Positions 1-12,359 of a DNA stretch of 64,000 nt are shown here, one piece after another. The translations under genes and the position numbers were made by a program. The notes below the pieces were generated by a model that saw only the letters and a program-made list of their open reading frames with translations, made no database searches and was not told where the DNA came from. The first letter of the stretch is position 1, and the number at the start of each line of letters is the position of its first letter. The stretch is from contig BSYO01000004.1 in assembly GCA_033239525.1 (NCBI GenBank), forward strand, positions 17,212,037-17,276,036, in the 5' to 3' direction. The stretch is from Nepenthes gracilis (lineage: Eukaryota; Streptophyta; Magnoliopsida; Caryophyllales; Nepenthaceae).

Positions 1-1927
1 TAAAGTCAGTAGATGACCGTTTGAGATATAGCCAAGAAAGTTTGAGAATGTATGTATTTGAAGGAAAAGACCCAGCAAATCTATTTTAATGGGCAGCTTT
101 GAAGTGATTGAAATTGGCTTTAGTCTCTAATGATTGTGTGAAATTGAAAGAGCATCGGCTAGACACTAATAAAGATACTTTGGAGACTCCGAAAAGTAGG
201 ATTTAACTAATGGACTAGGAGGTTGACATAGATGGTAATGCCTTTAAGAAAGATTTGGATTATGTCATCCTGTATCAATAAATAATCACCCACAAGCAAA
301 GTGGTGGAGATGTTCGTGAGATGAAATTGCTCCACCTGTAATAAAAATTTCGTGCTGAGATTTTTGAGAACTTAGAGATAATTCCTTGGAAAAAAATTAA
401 AGGCTTGTGAACCTAAAAGTTGAAGGCTATAATAGGTAGATCTCGGTATAATTCAATGAGAGTGAATATTAAGATCAATAGCCGATATCGGAAATTCCCA
501 TTTGGGAATATGTGGAATTGTTTTAGAGATAACTCTGAATCTAATAAACTCAAAGATTAAAAGTAGTTGTGCTATGATGGAAATGTAACCTTAGGAGATC
601 ACGGGCGAAGCAATCTGTTTAAGGATTATAATGATAGACTCTGATACTGTTAAGGAAAACTCTAGGATTATACTTTCCCTGATCGCTTGTGGAGCGATGT
701 CCTTGGGTTAAGTTAAAAAAAAAGTCCTTGGTTGGAGTTACCCTTCCGTAGTTTGAATTTAGCTGTTGGAATTTTCGATTTAGGAAATTGTGGATTTTGT
801 TTCGAGAGATAGTTTGATCTGATCAATTAAGGATCAAAGTGGCTATATTTTGACCGAAGTCAATTTTGGGAATTGTAAATGGATAGACCTGTCTAAGGGT
901 TATGTAGATGAACTTTGGTATTTTGAGGAAGAATGTGAAAGGAAATTATGGATAGACTTATTTGCTTCAGGGAAATGGAATGTCACGTTTCTATGTTGGG
1001 GAAAGCAAAATCGTATCTGAAATGTGGGAGATATGAAGTTGGAAATAGGAAGCCCTTGTGGTTCCATATTAGAACAACCCACTAATCATGATTATGGAGG
1101 ATGTGTTCAGGATGAATCAATGGGCTTATCGGTATGCCAACAAGACCTGAAATTGCCCGGTGCAGAAGTTTTGAGATTTTGAGGTTGAAAATTGTTAAGG
1201 CCTTGGAATTTTTAGTAATTAATTAAAACTATATCGAAATTATGATTACTATTTCAGTTAGGACTCTTGTTATGTGGTAAATTGAGAATCAATGAAGATT
1301 ATTTTTGGTGTTATGACTATCTAAAAATTAGTTTTGATCAAGGTTACTGTATAAATTACGTATCTGAAATGAAATATGTGTCTGATGGAAATGTCGATTT
1401 AAGGACATGCCAACGAAATGAAGAAAATGTAAAGTATCCCGCTTTTAAAGTTTAATTGTGGCTTGAAATATATGTGGGGATTTTAGCTAAGTTTGATAAA
1501 AGAATTGGAATGTTAGGTTGTGATAGTAATGATAAATTGTAATCGGATGACTCGGAGTTAAACACTTTAATCAGAATGCGCAGCGAAAATGTAGAGAACA
1601 TGTATATTTTAAGATTTGAATTATAGTTCTAAATAAATGCTCAATCTCGATGTCTTGCTTGAAGGAAGTAAGGAATTTTTCTTGCTTAAAGTTTAGAACC
1701 AGGACGGGAAAATAGTTAAGGAATTGAACTTGCCTGTGGATTTGATGAATTTAGATGAGCATTGAGTGAGTTAGGTACTAAAGATTGAGAACAATTTCGA
1801 GAATTTAGGTTTTCTAGAATAACCATCCTGATTTAGAAATGAATTGGAAACATTAAGAAAGTTTCTTGATTTTGTAAATTCAAGAATCGTTAAATTTTGA
1901 GGACGAAATTTCTATAAGTGGGGGGAA
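1..1927 (+). mobile_element. Interior of a non-autonomous Ty3-like retrotransposon (3' part)
   Basis: No reading frame longer than about 60 codons and no gag, protease, RT or integrase motif is visible on either strand. It is nevertheless retrotransposon interior, because it ends in a polypurine tract abutting the LTR at 1928. The stretch at about 1085-1210 (around 'cggtatgccaacaag') reappears inverted at about 31760-31810, and a related stretch lies near 38640-38890, each roughly 0.7-0.9 kb from a PPT. The last 150 bases match 51340-51487. A conserved, pol-less interior is what LARD or similar non-autonomous elements carry. The 5' end lies outside the window. Confidence 0.7.
1916..1927 (+). 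promoter_or_regulatory. Polypurine tract (plus-strand primer site)
   Basis: The purine run aagtggggggaa directly precedes the LTR start tgtgatgacc. The upstream 'gaggacgaaatttctata' is the same context as the PPT of the autonomous element at 49110-49121. Confidence 0.8.
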
Positions 1928-2344
1928 TGTGATGACCTGAGTTCCGAAATACGATAATTATGATGAAACTAAATTAGTAATTCTCAAGGATTAGGTTTAA
2001 AATGTGAGAAGTTGAGTTCGGAAGTAGAAAGAGGAAGCTCGGCCTTGTTAGGTATCGGTTTCCAATATATGATTAATATGGGTGGTAAGGTTTCAGATTT
2101 TCAAAATATAGTAATTGGGAGGTAATTAAGTTAAAATAGATAAATTATGGTAAAAAGAATGGGAGGAATTGGATCGAAGTTATAAACCAAGAAATGTTAT
2201 TGTGTAAATAAGATTTCGGGCTTTAAATTCTGATAATCATGATTTATTAAGGTTATACAATCAAAATTAGTGTCCAAGGATGTGAGAAATTAGGTTAGAA
2301 TGGTTAAAACGAGTCCCAGATGGCAAAAACGCGACGTTTCTGTG

Positions 2345-2620
2345 CTGCAGGCTTGATGTGTGCTTCACGAGCGCCTGATGGTCAATCAAGGCAAGGCGGG
2401 AGTAGAGTGTGTTATGAGGAGGGCGCTCGAGTGTCCCATCGAGCACTATTTTGCACAAGGGACCGTCCGAGGACTGCTTGAGGCAAGGCTGGGGCGGCAC
2501 ATCGATATGAGGAGGGTAGTCGATGGGCGCTTGAGTGCCCCATCAAGCACGGTTCTGCGAAGGGGAGAGCTTAGGAGCACTCGAGGCTCACTCAAGCGCC
2601 CTGACGGAGATAAAAGGGGG
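2345..2620 (+). promoter_or_regulatory. U3 GC-rich block and TATA-like box of LTR family D
   Basis: GC-rich with repeated ctcgag/gcgcctg/gtcccatcgagcac words, in sharp contrast with the AT-rich surroundings. It is followed by gataaaag at about 2607, where the other LTRs have their TATA box. The ORFs read through this block are by-products of its composition. Confidence 0.5.
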
Positions 2621-3699
2621 CACTATTTTCTCAGCCATTCCGCGACGTCCAGCAGAGAATGTGTGACGGCCCATACTTAATTACACAATACAGTCGCCGT
2701 CAGGTCTAAAAAGTAAATAATATTACTGGACATAAAAATTTTTCTTTTCTTTCACACAGGATCTCACGAGGCCGGACTGTATAAAGCTGGCCCACCGGTT
2801 TGATTTCAAACTTGTTCAACCAACTCTAATGTTAGTCGGACCTAATTGCCCTGAGATGCTTACTAAAAATTATAACTTTTATTCATAACACGGAAACATA
2901 CTAACATTGATAAGTTAAAACGGCAGAACAGTTTTACAAGCCTCCACAAAACATCAAAATAATTAAACAAGCTCTTCATTTAATCAGCTCCGGCCAACCG
3001 AACTATTTGGCTACACCAAAAGGTCCTACTCAACTTCGTCCTCCATGAGCCTTTCGTCATCTGAAAACAACAAGAGTGAGCTACAAAGCCTAGCATCACA
3101 TGTAGAAAACAGAGAACATAAACATATATATATAAGCGAACATAACTTATCGTACGAAAACCATCACGTCTTTAGTTCGGAATTTCCTTAGTATTTTTCT
3201 CATTATCTTGTCTTCTTTAAAAATTATAAAACCATTTAAAATTCTTATCATCTTTAGGGACCGGACGGGGGCGGACAACATCGAGGACGGATTGTGTGTA
3301 ACCCCACAACCTAAAGCCATATCCCCTCATTATGCTCCCCGGGGCGGGAGGTAAAGCCTTTAACCCAGCATATGGGGCCGTAGTCCATAGTTCTTATGCC
3401 ACCAGAAAGTCTCCTCCCATGGCCCAGGAGGCAATCCTCGAGTGTCACTCCAATATCCTTCATTCATCTTTAACAGCAAGTTTAAGGGAGACTCGGTTCA
3501 TGGTTCATATCTTTTCATGGCCATACATCATAGTTCGGAAGTCGGAAGTCATAGAGTTCCACTTGCTGTCCGGATCAATACATTTTTCTTCTTTTTAAAG
3601 CCTTTGTTCTTAACTTCATCAGTTGAAGTCCGTATAACCTTTCATTCATCTTAAAGCCGAAGATTCCTTTCTTAAAAGTCATAAGTCTTATTCGTCAAA

Positions 3700-4440
3700 G
3701 CAGGAAGTCTTTTCCTTAAAACCGGAGTGCTTTATAAGGGCGAAGTTCTTCTAAAAGGACGGAGTTCTTCAAAAAGGACGGAGTTCTTCAAAAAGGATGG
3801 AGTACGTTTTCCCAAAAGTCCGGAGCTCTTTTTCTAACAAGGACGAAGTAGATTTTCAGCAAAAGTACGGAGCTCTTTTTACTGAAAGCCGGAGTTCTTT
3901 TTCATTAAAAGTCGGAGTTCCAAAACCAGAAGTTCTTTTAAAAGGGTGGAGTTCTTTTCTGAAATCAAGTCCTTAAAAGCCGAGTTCTTTTTCAAAAGGT
4001 GGAGTTCTTTCTTAAAAGGATGGAGTCCTTTCTCTTAAATAGACGGAGTTCTTTTTCATCAAAGTCCTGAGTTCTTTCTTAAAAGGATGGAGTATTTTTT
4101 CTTAAATCATCTTTTTCAAAAGTCAAGTCGCTCTTTTTCTAAAGAGACACGAGTTCTTTAATCATCTTAAAGCCAGCTCTTTTCTTACAGAGAGAGTTCG
4201 AACACCGGAGCTCTTGGCGGCGTACTTTTCTCAAAAGGCGGAGTTCTTATTCAAAGGAGGAGTTCTTTCTAAAAAGTGCGGAGCTCTAAAACCGGAGTGA
4301 TTCTTTCTTTAAAATCCGGAGCTCTAAAATCGAAGTGTTTCTTTCTTTAAAATCCGGAGTGATTCTTTCTTTAAAATCCAAAATGATTCTTTCCTTAAAA
4401 TCCGGAGTAGTTTTTCGTATCAAAAGCTGGAGTTCAAGAT
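3700..4440. repeat. Degenerate minisatellite with CGGAGTTCTTT core
   Basis: Dozens of imperfect 18-30 bp units built on (g/c)cggagttcttttt(c)...aaaag. The same core appears in other LTR families at 12360-13790, 25590-26280, 36290-37130 and 41970-42460. Confidence 0.8.
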
Positions 4441-4469
4441 TCAATTAGGGCCGATTTCAAATTCCACAT

Positions 4470-4640
4470 GGAAGGCCGATTTCGAAGTCAACGTGGAAAA
4501 GCTGATTTCGAATTCAACGTGGAAAAGCCGACTTCGATATTAAAGTGCCAAAAGCCGATTTCAATCTTAACATGGGAAGGCCGATTACGAAGTTAATATA
4601 AAAAGGCCGATTTCAATTCAAAGAGCAACGGTGCCGATTT
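4470..4640. repeat. Short tandem repeat, aaggccgatttcgaa core
   Basis: Seven or so imperfect units of about 28 bp with the core 'gccgatttc(g/a)aattcaac(g/a)tgg', lying beside the CGGAGTT minisatellite of the same solo LTR. Confidence 0.7.
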
Positions 4641-7600
4641 CAATTTTTAATACAGCAAAATCGAAGCATCAAAGGCCGGAGTTCTTCTTACGGAAAGACT
4701 GGAGTCCTGAAAATCGGAGTTCTTTTTCTTAAAAGTTAGAAGTCTTTTCCTTAAATATGTAATTATCAGAGTTTATATAATTCTACCAAATAATCATACT
4801 TCAAGCAGAATAAAAATCTAACATCATGAATATCAGAGTTTCTTTTAAACATGCGATTAAGAACAATTCTTCAAAGGAACAGAACAAACATCATACATAC
4901 TAAAATATAATTTCATAAGAATATCAGATATACTTATGTAGCAAACATGCATAAACATGAACCTTAAAAATAGGGGTGAGTATCTTGCCTGAATTTCTTT
5001 ATTTCGCCTTGAACTTTTGATCTTTCCCTACTAGCAAGCCCTATCGAGTCCTCTTTTCCCCGCCCTCTAATTCTTATTTATAGGCCCTTGGGCCTGGTAG
5101 TTAGGGTTTGGCAATTCACAGGGTTTCCTAATAATAAGGTTTCCTTATTATTTATTATTTCCTTATACTCGGTTTCCTTATTACAAAGTTTCCTTACTGG
5201 TTATTTACTTACATTCAGTTTCCTTATTATAAGGGTTTCCTTATTAATTATTTTTCATCGTATTCGGTTTCCTTATTTATAAAGGTTTCCGCATTCCGGT
5301 CAACTAACTGGTGTTGACCGGATCACTTTTCTTTTTCCGTCCTTTCCCCCATGTACGCTTTCTGGTCAATATTTCACATTGACCAGATTACTCCTCCCCT
5401 CACATATTCCGGTCAACACTCGTTGACCAGATTACTTACCTTTAACATTTTCCTTTAATATTAAATCCAGTATTCATACTTTGGCTTCATCATCACTCCG
5501 GCCCTTCATCAACATCAACTTCGGCCTTTCTTCTTCTTCTTGAACTCATAATCTACTCCGGCTTCAACATACAAAGTTACTTCGGCCTCACTCCACACAC
5601 AATGCACTCTTCAAGGCTGGTTTCAACCTCATACCTTACGGCCGGTTTGGAAATTCACTTCTAAGCTGATTTGGATTTCATCATCAAGGAGCCGGTTTTC
5701 TTCTCACAAGGCCGGACTTGATTTTCATCAAGTAAAAGCCGGACTCGATTTTCATCGAAGAAATCCGGACCAGATTTTTATCAAGGAAATCTGGACTTCT
5801 TTTCATCAAGGAAATCCGGACTGAATTTTCATTAAGGAAGGACCGAACTTGATTTCAACTTAAAGCCGATTTACTTTTCTTATTACATTTTCCGGTCAAC
5901 GATTATAAGGACTTGGTGATTGAAATTTTCTATGTTGTAGAATCTGGGTCGTTACAGAATGGGGGGAGAAGAGGGAATGGGAAAGACGAGAAGAGCAATC
6001 CAGTCATTCTGCTCTGATCCGGGTAAAAATAATGGTAGATCAGGCTCAGGCAAGTGCACTCTGGATGTTATATACCGTTTTTTCAGTATTTTAATGTCTC
6101 TGAAACTGTATTTATACTCTAAAAGCATGTTTCTGGATGTTCAACATAAATAAAGCCTGTTTCTGTAAATTAATCGGACAGATTTCTTATTTACATGTAT
6201 ATTCTGCAATATCTGGCTTCGATTTTATGTAAATGCATGTGTTTGTTATCCGTTTTATGCCCGAAAGCTTGACCGAAACCCTAGATACGAAAATTAAGGA
6301 TTTCGTGCTTTAAATTCATGATTCTGCATGTTTACTGTAAATTAACCAGATAGATTTTATGTTTATGCACGTGTTTAGTATCCGTTTTATGTCTGAAATA
6401 TTTATCGAAACCCTAAGCATGAAAATAAAGGGATTTAATGTTTAAAATCCATAATTTCTGATATGTGACAGTTAATTTGTAAAAGAGTACTATTAATGTT
6501 ATCATTTATAACTTAGAAATTTACTCGGAATCACACTGTAATGTTTCTATAGATTTCTTGAGTATTTTGAAGGATTAATGGTGAAATCTTTACTGATTTC
6601 TGAAGCTTGATAAGTTATAAGCTAAGAAAACGAGAGGAAAACTGTTTCTGATACAATTAATTAGGACTCAGGATTGATATACGGTTATGTGAGGTTCTCC
6701 GGCTTGTCTTAGGAGATTACGGTGGTAATCAAGGATAACTCCGTCCATAGAGTTATACGTGGTCTGCCTTTCTTCCGTGTGTTTGTTGTCGAGGTGAATA
6801 ATCTCCGCTCCTAGAGGCTAATAATCCTCTGATGGTTTTGAATTGTGTGCCCTAAAACACAATCGGACACTATACCGTCGCTAATACTGATCTTTGATTG
6901 TGTGGTAAAAATACAATCTATTCCCAATTAGTCGCCCCCTCGGCTAGTATGGTACGCTAGTTGGGTACGCTAGTTGGGTCAGTAGGATATTTAACTAGAG
7001 TTTTCTGACGAAAGCAAGTGAGATTTGGAATTGTTTTATGAAATCGTTGCTGTTTAAAAAAAATATGCTTTACCCCTGTTTTTCATGAACTACTTCCGTT
7101 CTTCTGATCTAATATTAACGTAGTTTTCTGCTCTATCATATTTATGTTATAACTTGATTTATACTTTCACAGACCTGTTTATATAGAAATTATGCATTTC
7201 TCATGATTATTGCACGTGTTACTGCTTATCTGCACATATGTTCTACAAGAAAAGCATAGATAATGATTTCTGAAGCATGTTCACATTGAATCATGCTTTT
7301 CTCATATTTTCTATATATGTTCCTATTCTTTGACAGTTTCTAGGACCATCTGTATACATGTTCTATATGAGATCATTATATTCTACATGTTTTAGTACCT
7401 TATTTATTTTTGACTCACTGGTCTATTGGTTTTTTTCCTCCGATAAAGGATATAAAGAAGGTACTTGAGGATGATGCCTAGCTAGAGATTAGTAGGGAAG
7501 ATTTTGGAGCCTCGGTGAAGCCTCAAAGTAATCTTGAAGTTTAAGGAATTCTAGCATTTTGCATGTAAATGTGTAAATGGTGGATGAAATTATATATTGA

Positions 7601-8000
7601 TGATTATTACACGTTCTAAAATCTGTTGGATTAGTAATTATGATTCCGCAGGTTTTTATAGTTGCTTCCACTATTCTGTTCTGGATATATACAGGTCCTA
7701 GACGACATCTCTTATATGTTTTCTGATTTAGTAAATATAATTATATTTGAGCCATGGATGGAAATAGCAAATCGATGGTCCTGTGAATGCGTGTTGTAGG
7801 AAAATTGTGGTATAAATGGATAGCTATGTGCATGTACTAGTTTGTTATATAGGTTTTGTACAAGTTTATGTTTCAGTTTAGCGCAGTTTTAGGAGAGACT
7901 CTGCCCTTTTTTTCCTACAACTTTAAGCGAGACTTGGGCTTCTGTTCTTATTCTGTAATGATGAAATTATTTGAGGATAAAAAAAATCTGTTCTATCACA

Positions 8001-8227
8001 CAGGTTCACCGAGAAATTCAGGCGCTCTATCCGCCGTTAACCTATCATACGTAATCGGAGCAGGATTTACTGGAGCTAGCTCAGGTGCAAGGATCAAAGC
8101 CATATGACGCTGCTCTATCGATTCGTCAATATTCGTCATCCTTCCCAACAAATTCATGTACTCAACTTGTCGTTCAGGGGTTACTAGAACTTCCACGGTT
8201 ATTTCTTCTACCCTGTCTACTTGCCAT
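8001..8227 (-). pseudogene. gag: gag N-terminal fragment, Ty3 chromovirus-like
   Basis: On the minus strand an ATG at 8227 opens MASRQGRRNN..., followed by a frameshift near residue 17 and then YMNLLGRMTNIDESIEQRH and TYDRLTADRAPEFLGEP. The same order of motifs is found in the gags at 33791 (minus) and 44641 (plus). Only about 75 residues remain, because the family D element inserted at 8000/8001 cut off the rest of the gene. It encodes the start of the structural capsid protein of a virus-like particle. No function is expected. Confidence 0.85.
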
Positions 8228-8632
8228 GCTATATCCTATAAGCACAAGCATCACAATATTAGCCGACCTCAAACAATCCAATAAAGGGGAGGGTTAAAAA
8301 AATCAGCACTATCAAGAATAAAATCTGTAATGCCACCCTTAGCCATTCCCTCTAATCCTAACTGCTTTTATCTTTCCTCTATTTAAAATAGTTCAATCTG
8401 AACCTTCAACTCAAATCGATTTGCCTATGCTTGAAATCAATATCAATCAATTTAATCATTAAGTCCTGGCTTAATTCTAGCCTAACTTATCCAACTAGAA
8501 TACTTAGGACTATTAAACCTAACCCAATCATTCTAGGCCTCTATCTACTTATTCGATCAATCATATTCATTTCCTAAACCTCTGCATGTGATTCAAATCA
8601 TTTATAAGGAATCTCTTTTCTCTGATACCAAC
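8228..8632 (-). mobile_element. 5' leader of the minus-strand element, with PBS at 8620-8632
   Basis: Non-coding stretch between gag and LTR. It ends with ctctgataccaac next to the LTR, the reverse complement of a tRNA-Met-type PBS (ttggtatcagag). That defines this LTR as the 5' LTR. Confidence 0.8.
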
Positions 8633-9489
8633 TGTGACGGAACGGATCCATATACTTTAAAAACCTTCCGTCAATAAACAAACAAAACTAATATCCATAA
8701 AATCAGTAGAAATTTTGACAAAGTTTCCTCTACAATTGGACAAAACTAAAAATATAACCTGTTAAAATAACCTGCACAGGTACATAAATATCAAAAATTT
8801 CACAAATTTACTCCACATCACATCTACAACACAACACATGATCCACAATAGCCATATCATCCATGGCTCTAATATAGTACTCTTAAACTACCGTATTGGA
8901 TCTAAGAGAGATGCCATCTAGGGCCATAACAATCTAAACATCAAAATAGTGTAGAAGTGACTAAATCCATATGTTAACTTGTAGAAATAAGAACAATACA
9001 TCCAACATAATATTGTAGCATTCCACATTATCATAATCTACAATGTTTATCTCAAAATACTAGCTACAAGCATCCAAAATCCTTCGAACCACCAAAATCT
9101 TCCAAGGTCTTCAAAACTCACAAGCTTCCCTTCTTTTAGTTAGTTCTGATTTCGATTCTTATCAGACTTCTGTTTATCTGGAGGGAAAAACAGAAAGTAA
9201 AGAGTGAGCTAACAGTTTAGCAAATGTACCCAAAATTGCAAGAATGTATATAAATCATGCAAACATGCACATATTGAATGACAAATAAACATACAAGATA
9301 TTTAAGAATTAAATATGTATACGAGTGAGGCATAAACATGAAAATAATGCATAATCATATGAAAACTTCTTGTTTCTAAAAACTTGGATAAAAAATATAA
9401 ATTCTTCATTTATTCTTAGCTTAGGGTCCTTATCTAAAAATAATTCAATCATAATTCCTTAGTTCTAGGATCAAGGTTTATCTAATTTA

Positions 9490-9770
9490 GCTTCTCATTT
9501 AAAACTACTATCCTCCATACTTTACATCTCGAAGACAGGATGCCCCTTGTTAACTTAATTGTTATCCTCTATACTTTACATGTCGAGGACAGGATGATCC
9601 TTTTCGATTTAACTATTGTTACCCTCTATACTTTATATCCCGAGGACAGAATGCTTGTTCTTTGGTTTAATCGTTATCCTCCATACTTTCATCCCGAGGA
9701 TAAGATGATTTCTTATTCAGTTTAACTGTTTTCCTTCATACTGTACATCCCGAGGCCAGATGATTTTTTT
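9490..9770. repeat. Tandem repeat, about 55 bp x 5
   Basis: The word atac-ttta-catc-ccgagga recurs at 9517, 9571, 9628, 9683 and 9738 (spacings 54, 57, 55, 55). The related LTR at 57255-57490 has four copies spaced 59-60 bp. Confidence 0.9.
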
Positions 9771-10704
9771 AGGCCTAATTTCTATTATTATTACTTAAGT
9801 AGAGGTATCCTTTTCCTTATTTTCCACATCGGAACTTATCTTGCCTCAAAAACCATTTTAATTCATACCATTTAAACCTTTGGTTAACTTCAGAGCTTCT
9901 TGATAACTTAACGGTACAATTTCAGATAAAATCTTTAAGTACAAAACATCAGCCTCATCAAATTTCCAATTAACACTTAAATCTCATGATTTAAGATTTT
10001 CAATCACCAAATACCTAATTTTCGTCCTAGGGTTCCATACGAAGCTTCCGGACATAATTTTGACACAAAACATATTCCAAATAGTGAAATTGAAGCCATA
10101 AACCTTGACAATCATATGCAAATACCAAATCTATCCATATTTACCACCATTATATTGCTAATTTTGAGTTAGGGTTACAACAAACTATCCGTACACAAAT
10201 CGAATACAAAATATATATCAAATGACGAAATCAAAACTATATGTTATCATATTTATACATAAACGTAAAATCTATCCAATAAATCATGAAGACATGCATA
10301 ATTTTCGTGCTAGGGTTTGAGGTAAGCTGTCCATACATAAAGGAACACAAAACGTGAGCTAAATCACGAAATTGGAGTTATAAGTCACAATATATATACA
10401 AAAACATGAAATCTAGTCCAAAAGTCATGAGATTCATGCATTATTCATTTTAAATCTAAGGGAGCAAGGGATTTAAAGCATAAACTACAAAATAGAGATA
10501 TTTAAAAACTGTAAAAATGAAAAACAATGTCTGAGGTACACTTACCTTCATCCAATTTACCATTTTCCTTACTTAGATCGGAGTGGAACGGTCAAAATCT
10601 CTATTCTTTTTGCTTTTCTCCTCTCCCTGCTTCACTGTTCGTCGGTCGTGGACTCCTCTCTCCTCCCCTTCCCTTTTTAAAACAAAACGAAAGAAGGTCG
10701 GTAG

Positions 10705-10870
10705 GGTAAAATCGGACGCGCACTCGAGCACCTAGCGAGTGCGCGGTGAGCGCACCCATGTGGGAAATCGGCACCTTCCACCTCTCTCAAGCGAACAGCA
10801 AGCGAGCCCCCTTCCAGAGAAATTTGCTTTTTGTGCTGGCTGCTAGGCTTGAGCCAACAGCAAGCCCAAT
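10705..10870 (-). promoter_or_regulatory. U3 GC-rich block of LTR family E
   Basis: Contains cactcgagcacc, gcgagtgcgcggtgagcgc and related words found in the same relative place of the other LTRs. On the minus strand it lies just upstream of the leader that ends at the 10545 donor motif. Confidence 0.5.
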
Positions 10871-11459
10871 GCTACTGTTAGCTGAACTAAGGCAATTTTT
10901 TCTCTTTTCTCAATTTTACTTATCCCAAATTTAACTATGCCAAGTTGATTACTAGAATTACTATTGTGACGAAACAGATTTTTTTTTTATTCCGTCATTC
11001 ATAACACAATTGAAAACCCAAACTAAACCAATTAGGTGTAACACAGGATTTCAGATGCCATCTAAGACCCATATACTTTTAACCAAAGTAAGTATAGCGG
11101 AAGTTATTCTAACATTGGCGGAAGCATTCATATTCATTCCAAAATATTCATTTCCAAGTACATAACCAAAAATGTGTAACCATAGAAGTCCATCAAGTCA
11201 TTACAATAATATTTCTCCAAAATAAGCTTCCATGGTCTTTAATAATCCTTCAGACAAGCTCTAATCACTCCAACTCGTCAGGCACAAGCTCTAAAGTTTC
11301 ATCTGTAGGGAAAAAAATATAAAACAGTGAGCTGAGACCCAGCAAGGTACATGCACATGAGTAGTAAAACGATGATGCAGAACGGTCATGTAACTGTGCA
11401 TAAACAGAACGGTTAATCAGAATGCAGTCCAAGAAAAATAGAGAAAACATACCTTGACA

Positions 11460-11660
11460 ATACTATACTTCAGAAAACGGTAATCGATACAGTAAACGGC
11501 AAACAGTAACATAACATATCTGTAAACGGTACGATAGACGGTGAACGGTACATATCATATCGGTAATAGTATTTCATATTCGATAATCGGTACTTCATAT
11601 TCGGTAATTAATACGATAACATAACATATCAGTAAAACAGCAAAGGGTACTTCATATTGT
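11460..11660. repeat. AT-rich short repeat (cggtaa/cagtaaac type)
   Basis: Imperfect 12-20 bp units such as 'cagtaaacggcaaacagtaac' fragments. Equivalent tracts sit at the same place in other LTRs (22860-23060, 34785-34825, 43690-43820, 50560-50700). Confidence 0.7.
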
Positions 11661-11764
11661 ATCGGTACAGACCCTGCTAGTATTCCCTACTAGCTGAGGG
11701 GGCGAATAATCGATGATAGATTGTGTTCACTCCACACAATCTAAGGCCGATAACTGTCATGTGG

Positions 11765-12105
11765 GTATCCTATCTCACGAGATCGATACGGTATGCCACC
11801 CGAAGGTAGGCCGGTAATGGTATCCCTCACGGGATCGGTACGGTATGCCACCCGAAGGTAGGCAGGTAACGGTATTCCTCACGGGATCGGTACGGTATGC
11901 CACCCAAAGGTAGGCCGATAACGGTATTCCTCACGGGATCGGTACGGTATGCCACCCGAAGGTAGGCCGGTAACAGTATTCCTCACGGGATCGGTACGGT
12001 ATGCCACCCGATGGTAGGTCGGTAACGGTATCCCTCACGGGATCAGTACGGTATGCCACCCGAAGGTAGGCCGGTAACGGTATCCCTCCTGTCCGTAACG
12101 CCCGA
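11765..12105. repeat. 52-bp tandem repeat x 6
   Basis: gtatgccaccc starts at 11791, 11843, 11895, 11947, 11999 and 12051, exactly 52 bp apart. Units are nearly identical. Each holds two potential hairpins (gccaccCGAAggtaggc and atcccTCACgggat). Sister LTRs at 35960 and 41660 have a single copy, so the expansion is private to this solo LTR. Confidence 0.95.
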
Positions 12106-12359
12106 GGGCAGGGCGGACCACAAATAACTCCATGGACAGAGTTATCCTTGATTACCACCGAAAAGTCCTAAGGCATGTCGGAGAACCTTTCCGGATTGTA
12201 GTCAGTCCCGGGTCCTAAAATAACTGTAACAGAAACCATTTCTTTATCGAAAACCCCTTTTTGAAATCAAACTTTCATAATATATCTTCAGCTATCTTTA
12301 AGTATACATGAAAATTTCCTCGGTATCGGTACATATTTTTGGAAACAATTATACTTAGG

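Larger units (their letters stand above)
2662..5956 (-). mobile_element. Complete solo LTR (family C), TSD gaatg
   Basis: It begins TGTGACGGCCC, ends GGGTCGTTACA and is flanked by perfect 5-bp duplications gaatg at 2657-2661 and 5957-5961, so both borders are certain. There is no PBS, PPT or coding region inside, so this is the product of LTR-LTR recombination. Orientation is minus: the inverted TATA box (TATAAATA read on the minus strand) is at about 5065-5075. The same family forms the LTR at 24779-27135, sharing the block at about 3250-3480 with 25186-25385. A donor-like cag/gcaagata lies at 4988 and a ttttcag/atg acceptor at 3061, both on the minus strand. Confidence 0.9.
1928..8000 (+). 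mobile_element. 3' LTR (family D), split by a solo LTR
   Basis: It starts TGTGATGACC after the PPT and ends ttctATCACA, so the ends are inverted TGTGAT/ATCACA. Without the nested 2662-5956 insert (and one TSD copy) it is about 2.8 kb. Its halves align in order with the LTR at 51488-54163: both have the GC-rich block, a 'gggtaaaaat' leader, the donor-like cag/gcaagtg near 6045, the hairpin block at 6700-6970 and a pyrimidine-rich tract near 7425. It was inserted into the gag of the minus-strand element to its right. Confidence 0.8.

Noticed and set aside
11931..12158. 75-codon minus frame with repeated motif
   Set aside because: Product of the 52-bp tandem repeat in an LTR.
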